This document shows, one piece after another, positions 5,884 to 8,989 of a stretch of 8,989 bases of DNA. Under the pieces are notes generated by a model, which did not search any database, had not been told where the DNA came from, and saw only the letters and a list, made by a program, of their open reading frames with translations. Location: the NCBI GenBank assembly GCA_045134375.1, contig JBGUVL010000070.1, positions 1-8,989 on the forward strand, in the 5' to 3' direction. The translations under genes were made by a program, and so were the position numbers. The DNA comes from JBGUVL01 sp045134375 (GTDB taxonomy: Bacteria > Bacillota_I > Bacilli_A > Erysipelotrichales > Erysipelotrichaceae). The number at the start of each line of letters is the position of its first letter. Within the stretch, counting starts at the first letter, position 1.

Positions 5884-5917
5884 ATTGTAATCCTGTTTTT
5901 AATTTAAAGTTAACAAT
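5884..5917 (-). promoter_or_regulatory. BirA operator and bioY promoter
   Basis: ATTGTAATC (5884-5892) and GTTAACAAT (5909-5917) are inverted half-sites agreeing at 7 of 9 positions with a 16-bp gap. This is the layout of Firmicutes BirA boxes (TTGTTAAC-N14-16-GTTAACAA). On the minus strand the half-sites cover a -10 TACAAT (5884-5889) and a -35-like TTAACT (5908-5913) with an 18-bp spacer, so binding would block the promoter of bioY. Confidence 0.75.
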
Positions 5918-5922
5918 GATGT

Positions 5923-5950
5923 AAAAAAAAGAAGCATTTCGCATGCTTCT
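5923..5950 (-). terminator. fabT terminator overlapping the stop codon
   Basis: On the minus strand AGAAGCAT and ATGCTTCT form an 8-bp stem (5943-5950 with 5930-5937) closing a GCGAA loop, followed by eight T. The first stem bases lie in the fabT TAG. Confidence 0.9.
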
Positions 5951-6404
5951 ATTGTTCTGCTTTTTCCGAATATTCTTCTCTAAAATAGGCTAGAATATTT
6001 TCTAAAGACTCATTTAACACTTCATTTTCATTTAAATTCAAATCTCCGATTGCTTTATCAATCATATTTGCATGAAATTCTTCATGAATATTTAAAACTT
6101 CATTCGCTTTCTCTGTCAGCGTTAAACGAGTGATTCTTTTATCATCCTCGTCCTTATATTTTACCACAAAACCTTTTTTAATAAGTTTTGCTACATTGGT
6201 TGTCAAAGTTCCTTGCGTGATCATCAATCGTCTGGCAATGTGCGACATACTATTGTCACTCGCTTTTTTAATATTTTCCAGAATATGAACATCATTCATC
6301 GATAGTGTAACACCTTTACTTTTTAAATTTTTTTCTTCAATGTAAAGAATAAAATTAAACATTCCAACGAGCAATTCATTCAATGTATGTCTAGTCTGAT
6401 TCAT
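5949..6404 (-). CDS. fabT: MarR-family fatty-acid synthesis repressor FabT
   Basis: The product has 151 residues, the family length. FabT represses fatty acid synthesis genes, in streptococci with acyl-ACP as corepressor. Residues 5-30 form the dimerisation helix (..FNFILYIEEKNLKSKG), close to the IEE-NL pattern of streptococcal FabT. The winged HTH spans about 50-98, with recognition helix TQGTLTTNVAKLIKKGFV (63-80) and wing KDEDDKRITRLTLTEKA. C-terminal helices (100-145) complete the dimer interface. The ATG at 6404 has GGAGG 7 nt upstream; a second ATG at 6408 opens a 5-codon dead frame. A palindrome matching the FabT box lies before the nearby mini acyl carrier protein gene. No such box is visible at its own promoter, so autoregulation is not supported. 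Other MarR members would be the alternative, but the operator match favours FabT. Confidence 0.88.
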   Translation of the reverse strand: MNQTRHTLNELLVGMFNFILYIEEKNLKSKGVTLSMNDVHILENIKKASDNSMSHIARRLMITQGTLTTNVAKLIKKGFVVKYKDEDDKRITRLTLTEKANEVLNIHEEFHANMIDKAIGDLNLNENEVLNESLENILAYFREEYSEKAEQ

Positions 6405-6425
6405 TCATTTTCCTCCAACGGATTA

Positions 6426-6454
6426 AGAATAATGGTTTTCTTTCATTAAGTCAA
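6426..6454 (-). promoter_or_regulatory. fabT promoter
   Basis: On the minus strand TTGACT (6449-6454), a 17-bp spacer and TATTCT (6426-6431) form a good vegetative promoter, immediately after the tRNA terminator. It contains no TTTGATnATCAAA palindrome. Confidence 0.7.
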
Positions 6455-6467
6455 GCAATAATTACAT

Positions 6468-6493
6468 AAAAAAAAGCCTTCTTTCGAAGACTT
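6468..6493 (-). terminator. tRNA-Trp terminator
   Basis: AAGTCTTC and GAAGGCTT (6486-6493 with 6474-6481) pair over 8 bp with one G-U, closed by a GAAA loop, then a T-run. It lies 10 bp after the tRNA 3' end. Confidence 0.9.
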
Positions 6494-6503
6494 TCCTCTA
6501 CAA

Positions 6504-6577
6504 TGGCAGGGGCGGAGAGAATCGAACTCCCAACAGCGGTTTTGGAGACCGTTATTATACCATTTAACTACGCCCCT
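6504..6577 (-). tRNA. tRNA-Trp (anticodon CCA)
   Basis: The acceptor stem AGGGGCG/CGCCCCT pairs at 7 of 7, the discriminator is G, and CCA is encoded. The anticodon loop is CTCCAAA with anticodon CCA at 6543-6545, reading UGG. The T arm has GGGAG-TTCGATT-CTCTC with one G-U. The anticodon stem has one A-C mismatch at its outer pair (27-43). It is a single-gene unit with its own promoter and terminator. The sequence resembles Bacillus-type tRNA-Trp, with GGTCTCCAAAACC around the anticodon. Confidence 0.96.
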
Positions 6578-6596
6578 ATGGACTAACTGCCTTATT

Positions 6597-6626
6597 ATTC
6601 TAGCACAGATAAACCTCATTACGCAA
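6597..6626 (-). promoter_or_regulatory. tRNA-Trp promoter
   Basis: On the minus strand TTGCGT (6621-6626), an 18-bp spacer and TAGAAT (6597-6602), with TGC just before the -10, form an extended -10 promoter 20 bp before the tRNA. Confidence 0.7.
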
Positions 6627-6733
6627 GTAAAAAAATGTAAAAAAGCTACTGCATTCACTACATCTCTAATTCTCCCAATGATTTTCGTTTCCACCTACTT
6701 CTTTATTCACATCTTCACAATCACATTTGGATA

Positions 6734-6780
6734 AAAAAACTTCTCACCACGGGAATAAAGTTATAAATGAGAAGTTTTTT
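6734..6780. terminator. Terminator after the MerR gene and its relic neighbour
   Basis: AAAAAACTTCTCA (6734-6746) and TGAGAAGTTTTTT (6768-6780) form a perfect 13-bp stem around a 21-nt loop. It works best for the minus-strand operon that ends at 6784, though it is symmetric. Confidence 0.85.
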
Positions 6781-6783
6781 ATC

Positions 6784-6892
6784 TTAGAATTTCTTAATCG
6801 GATGGCAAATCACTGTTTCCCACTTTTCAATCACAATCTTTTGGTATTTGACAGATACATTTTTTTAATTCCTTCTTAAAATCAAATACCAT
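6784..6892 (-). pseudogene. Relic of a GyrI-like small-molecule-binding protein (both ends kept, middle lost)
   Basis: The ATG at 6892 follows CGGAG, 12 bp after the MerR gene stop. The start reads MVFDFKKELKK, close to the MxFDFKKExK opening of stand-alone GyrI-like proteins. In other frames the sequence then reads MYLSNTKR and VIEKWETVICHPIKKF to TAA 6784-6786, which resembles the C-terminal IYLSDPRR..PEKxKTVIRHPI tail of the same family. The central ~150 residues are missing and frameshifts separate the pieces, the first at a run of seven A. The unbroken first frame is only 21 residues. A GyrI-like gene behind a MerR-GyrI regulator makes sense. The family call is from memory of conserved ends, so moderate. 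Confidence 0.5.
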
Positions 6893-6904
6893 TTTTACTC
6901 CGTT

Positions 6905-7696
6905 TTATTTAATCGGAAGTTGAATTTCGGTAAGCCATTCATCCATTGACGTTTTATTCCAAATCCCATCAATATAGCGCTCTCTTGCTAGACCAGATAC
7001 CTGATAACCATTCTCTTCCGCATATTTCATGATAAATGCGTAAGCTTCTCCAATCTGATCATAGGCTCCTTTATGAAAAATGCTCAATACTTTTGTAGCG
7101 GGTATCTCACGGAATTTAATATGCTCATTTTCCTTGCCAAAAGTTGTAACTGCTTCATTATGCCGTAGGAGAACATCCTTTTCTTTATGCGCTTCATCTA
7201 GATATTCACAAAATTCATAGGATGGTTCTATGCATTTAAGATCTGGATTTAGTTTTCTACATTCTTCCCCAATGGCTGGAATATACTGCATCATATCCGA
7301 ATAATTTGCAAGTTTCACTTCAGAATAGTAAACAATGATAGACGGTATTTCTTTTACTGTAACTTGGTATTTCATCTCTTCATCCTCCAAAATATGATTA
7401 ATTATGGAAAGGCGCACATCAAGATCTTCTTTCTGTTTTTGTAAAGTGGTTAATTTTGTTCGAAAAATAGCTTTCCTATTTTTTCCAGAAAGAATTGCTT
7501 TTATCTCATCAATAGAAAAATCAAGCTGTCGATACGCTTTAATTTTGGCAGCAACTTCCAATTGGTTGGTTTCATAAAAACGATACCCACTCCATTCATC
7601 AATGGATGCCGGCATCAGAAGGCCTTCTTTTTCATAAAACCTAAGTGCTTTAATTGTTAAATGAGACAACTTAGAAAATTCACCGATTTTGAGCAT
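6905..7696 (-). CDS. MerR-family transcriptional regulator with GyrI-like effector domain
   Basis: The product has 263 residues from ATG 7696, with AGGAGG 8 nt upstream; a more upstream in-frame ATG would place the RBS inside the gene. Residues 1-70 are a MerR DNA-binding domain: the start LKIGEFSKLSHLTIKALRFYEKEGLL and the wing motif SGYRFYE (about 36-42) are typical. Residues 75-108 form the dimerisation coiled coil (LTTLQKQKEDLDVRLSIINH). Residues 108-262 form a GyrI-like/BmrR-C domain that binds small hydrophobic or cationic compounds, ending WLTEIQLPI. Such proteins twist promoters with an overlong spacer, and the gene's own promoter has a 19-bp spacer, so it is probably self-regulated. 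No efflux gene is present. A decayed GyrI-like gene follows. Confidence 0.93.
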   Translation of the reverse strand: MLKIGEFSKLSHLTIKALRFYEKEGLLMPASIDEWSGYRFYETNQLEVAAKIKAYRQLDFSIDEIKAILSGKNRKAIFRTKLTTLQKQKEDLDVRLSIINHILEDEEMKYQVTVKEIPSIIVYYSEVKLANYSDMMQYIPAIGEECRKLNPDLKCIEPSYEFCEYLDEAHKEKDVLLRHNEAVTTFGKENEHIKFREIPATKVLSIFHKGAYDQIGEAYAFIMKYAEENGYQVSGLARERYIDGIWNKTSMDEWLTEIQLPIK

Positions 7697-7722
7697 TGAT
7701 GTATCCTCCTTCCACATTTCCT

Positions 7723-7753
7723 ACTTTAGATTATCCTCTAAGGGGAGAGTCAA
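7723..7753 (-). promoter_or_regulatory. MerR-type promoter with 19-bp spacer and central dyad
   Basis: On the minus strand TTGACT (7748-7753) and TAAAGT (7723-7728) are separated by 19 bp, longer than the usual 17. The dyad CCCCTTAGAGG (7735-7745, 8 of 10 arm positions pair) is in the spacer, the normal MerR-family operator position. Confidence 0.75.
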
Positions 7754-7768
7754 TCCCTTTTTTCGATC

Positions 7769-7984
7769 CTATTTACTTTCCTTTATTCTCGCAAAAATAA
7801 TCATCTTTTCTTTCATCGAAATCTTCATCACTCGATAGCCATGAACCAACAATTCTTTCTTATATGTCAAAAAAGAATGATCGATCGGGAACCCAAGAAT
7901 TTTTTCAATATCAGAAAATCGTAGCGAAAAGTTATCCGTTCCATTCTCGCCGATCCAATTCCATAATGGTTCCTATTTACTCAT
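7769..7984 (-). pseudogene. Small DUF7662-like protein, nonsense codon at position 4
   Basis: ATG 7982-7984 has GGGAGG upstream and overlaps the preceding gene's stop by 4 bp (ATGA), a coupled start. The frame reads Met-Ser-Lys, then TAG (7973-7975), then continues intact: EPLWNWIGENGT, a FSLRFSDIEKILGFPID block, SFLTYKKELLVHGY, and MKISMKEKMIIFARI to TAG 7769-7771. The pattern (L-F-E-I-E-x-I-LGF then a hydrophobic strand) resembles small DUF7662-type proteins of unknown function; MSKYEPLW is a likely ancestral start, so Tyr TAT/TAC probably became TAG. With 67 undamaged codons after the stop, the damage is recent, or a later start is used (none has a visible RBS). Family call is by pattern only. 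Confidence 0.7.
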
Positions 7985-8475
7985 TCGATTATCCTCCCTG
8001 TCCGTATCAAATGCCCTTCTTGAATCGCTGCTAAACTTGCAACACCACAAACAACAATAGCACTAAATTTGATTTCAATAATCGTAAAGGTAAGTGGAAG
8101 AAGGAACAATAAAAATCCACTCACTTTATTCATTAACGTGTGTTCTACTACTATTTTTTTATATAAAATGATACCAAATAGAAGATTTATTATTTTAATC
8201 GCCGCTATCAATCCAATCCATATCCAAATCCACATTGCTACTTCAATGATTGGAATCCATTTAATAAAACCGACAACAACCAAAATAAAATCTGCTATCG
8301 TATCTAGTTTTGAACCTAATTCACTAACGGTGTTGGTTTTTCTTGCCACCCATCCATCCACCGCATCGCTCATCCCAATCATTCCGTATAAAACAAAAAA
8401 AGCAGGCGATAATGGTGAAATAAACAACAATAAAACACTCCCAATCATCCTAGTGATTGTGATTAAATTTGGCAT
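7981..8475 (-). CDS. CDP-alcohol phosphatidyltransferase, PgsA-like
   Basis: The product has 164 residues and several membrane helices. It carries the full signature D-G-x2-A-R-x8-G-x3-D-x3-D: Asp37, Asp40-Gly41, Ala44-Arg45, Gly54, Asp58 and Asp62. This site binds metal and the CDP-diacylglycerol group and transfers a phosphatidyl unit to an alcohol, such as glycerol 3-phosphate (PgsA) or serine. The start NLITITR and the ending AAIQEGHLIRTG are typical of a shorter PgsA-like group. It is a little shorter than usual PgsA (about 180-200), so I give no symbol. The ATG at 8475 has AGGAG upstream. It ends overlapping by 4 bp the start of the small broken gene, so both were translated in series. 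The preceding reading frame on the same strand is decayed. Confidence 0.88.
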   Translation of the reverse strand: MPNLITITRMIGSVLLLFISPLSPAFFVLYGMIGMSDAVDGWVARKTNTVSELGSKLDTIADFILVVVGFIKWIPIIEVAMWIWIWIGLIAAIKIINLLFGIILYKKIVVEHTLMNKVSGFLLFLLPLTFTIIEIKFSAIVVCGVASLAAIQEGHLIRTGRIIE

Positions 8476-8588
8476 ACCATCACTCTCCTATTTCTTTGCT
8501 TTATCCCCATTGATCAATTTTTCGTCTTATCTAGATTCACTTACCTACGCAACGATCGAGCTGGTTCTATTTGATGTACAAAATTATT

Positions 8589-8819
8589 TTATCCTCTGAA
8601 AAAGACATTACATTCATCCAATACACAATCTCCTTTTTCATCAAAAGCAAAACCTGTCATTTCATCGTCTAGTGTATATTTCCGTCAATGCAGTTTTTGC
8701 CACTTCACAAGGTTATGATGATCTTTGCCTTTTTGAAATTCAACCATAACATTAATAGAACGATCAATAGGATGACTGGTAGGACAATAAACATACCACC
8801 AAAATCTGAAATCAAAGCT
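8589..8819 (-). pseudogene. Remnant of an unidentified protein, in-frame TGA
   Basis: In one frame the sequence reads WWYVYCPTSHPIDRSINVMV and on to WQKLH, then TGA (8685-8687), then RKYTLDDEMTGFAFDEKG and a Cys-rich end ..CNVFFRG to TAA 8589-8591. The residue pattern on both sides of TGA is protein-like and joins smoothly, so one broken gene is the simplest reading. No start codon with RBS exists in this frame, so the N-terminus is also lost or shifted. I do not recognise the family. A 42-codon hydrophobic ORF in another frame overlaps it but has no RBS. Confidence 0.55.
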
Positions 8820-8987
8820 TTATTTCTTATCATTGTTAAAATATATCTGTTTTCCAATGGTTGTCTGCTCTGCGGTTGGTTCTCCTATTAATAGTTCAAT
8901 AGGGGAATTATCCTCTAATAAAAACACATACGTCACAGAAATACTTTGACCATCTCTAACTTCTTGGACTAAAGATGCTTCATCACC
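8820..8987 (-). CDS. C-terminal 55 residues of an unidentified protein, possibly a DUF5067-like lipoprotein
   Basis: The frame is open from the window edge to TAA 8820-8822. The visible part, EASLVQEVRDGQSISVTYVF then LLEDNSPIELLIGEP, resembles the final beta-strands of DUF5067/DUF4352-type secreted lipoproteins, where a short Pro/Gly turn precedes a strand ending the immunoglobulin-like fold. This is a weak pattern match; the 5' end and any signal peptide are outside the window. The frame is the same as that of the following remnant, so both may once have been one gene. Confidence 0.4.
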   Translation of the reverse strand, partial: GDEASLVQEVRDGQSISVTYVFLLEDNSPIELLIGEPTAEQTTIGKQIYFNNDKK

Positions 8988-8989
8988 AT

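Noticed and set aside
6446..6694. 82-codon minus-strand open frame
   Set aside because: It runs straight through tRNA-Trp, its promoter and its terminator.
6666..6740. Short minus-strand frame ending ..KCDCEDVNKEVGG..HWEN
   Set aside because: Only about 24 codons after a stop, no start or RBS, and part of it lies in a terminator; may be a relic tail but cannot be supported.
5406..7975. TAG as a recoded sense codon (bioY, DUF7662-like gene)
   Set aside because: TAG ends several intact genes here (holin-like, methyltransferase, birA, fabT), and the two sites would need different amino acids.
8069..8599. 176-codon open frame on the plus strand
   Set aside because: It is antisense to the phosphatidyltransferase gene, lacks an RBS, and its composition is that of a shadow of membrane-helix codons.
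8705..8833. 42-codon hydrophobic ORF on the minus strand
   Set aside because: No RBS, and it overlaps a more protein-like remnant in another frame.

Overview
The window looks like a piece of a low-GC Firmicutes chromosome. The genes are AT-rich with strong AGGAGG-type ribosome binding sites, and there are many short rho-independent terminators. The gene set (FabT, a BioY-type biotin transporter, BirA with an N-terminal DNA-binding domain, PepT) suggests Erysipelotrichia or a neighbouring gut lineage. That placement is inference, not something the sequence proves.

Layout. (1) 1-880: on the + strand, the last 107 codons of an unrecognised, very AT-rich gene, then a 46-codon gene for a small exported peptide with a Cys-x4-Cys tail, then a non-coding stretch with a long inverted repeat, closed by a bidirectional terminator. 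(2) 869-3687, minus strand: a small holin-like membrane protein, a SAM-dependent methyltransferase of the METTL25/GSTCD type, and peptidase T, each with its own terminator. (3) 3790-4746, plus strand: birA, whose -10 box abuts the start codon so that the mRNA may be leaderless. (4) 4863-6404, minus strand: a lipid/biotin block. It holds an intact fabT regulator, a bioY gene broken by a frameshift and a stop codon but still carrying a BirA-like operator, a 36-codon acyl carrier protein gene that has lost its middle but still has a FabT-like operator and RBS, and the 3' remnant of a plsC-like acyltransferase. (5) 6466-6626: tRNA-Trp (anticodon CCA) with its own promoter and terminator. (6) 6734-7753: a MerR-family regulator with a GyrI-like sensor domain, preceded by a promoter with a 19-bp spacer and followed by a remnant of a second GyrI-like protein. 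(7) 7769-8987: a CDP-alcohol phosphatidyltransferase, overlapping by 4 bp a small downstream gene that carries a stop at codon 4. Upstream of it, one reading frame running to the window edge is interrupted by two stop codons.

How it fits together. Two regulators have recognisable targets here. BirA (biotin-protein ligase and repressor) matches the operator before bioY, and FabT (repressor of fatty-acid synthesis genes) matches the palindrome before the acyl carrier protein remnant. In both cases the regulator and the operator look intact while the regulated gene is damaged. At least six loci between 4.8 and 9.0 kb are broken or reduced to their ends. The most notable items are the secreted Cys-x4-Cys peptide behind a truncated gene, the mini acyl carrier protein under an intact FabT-type site, and the probably leaderless birA. 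I see no CRISPR array, insertion sequence, rRNA or complete new multi-gene system.
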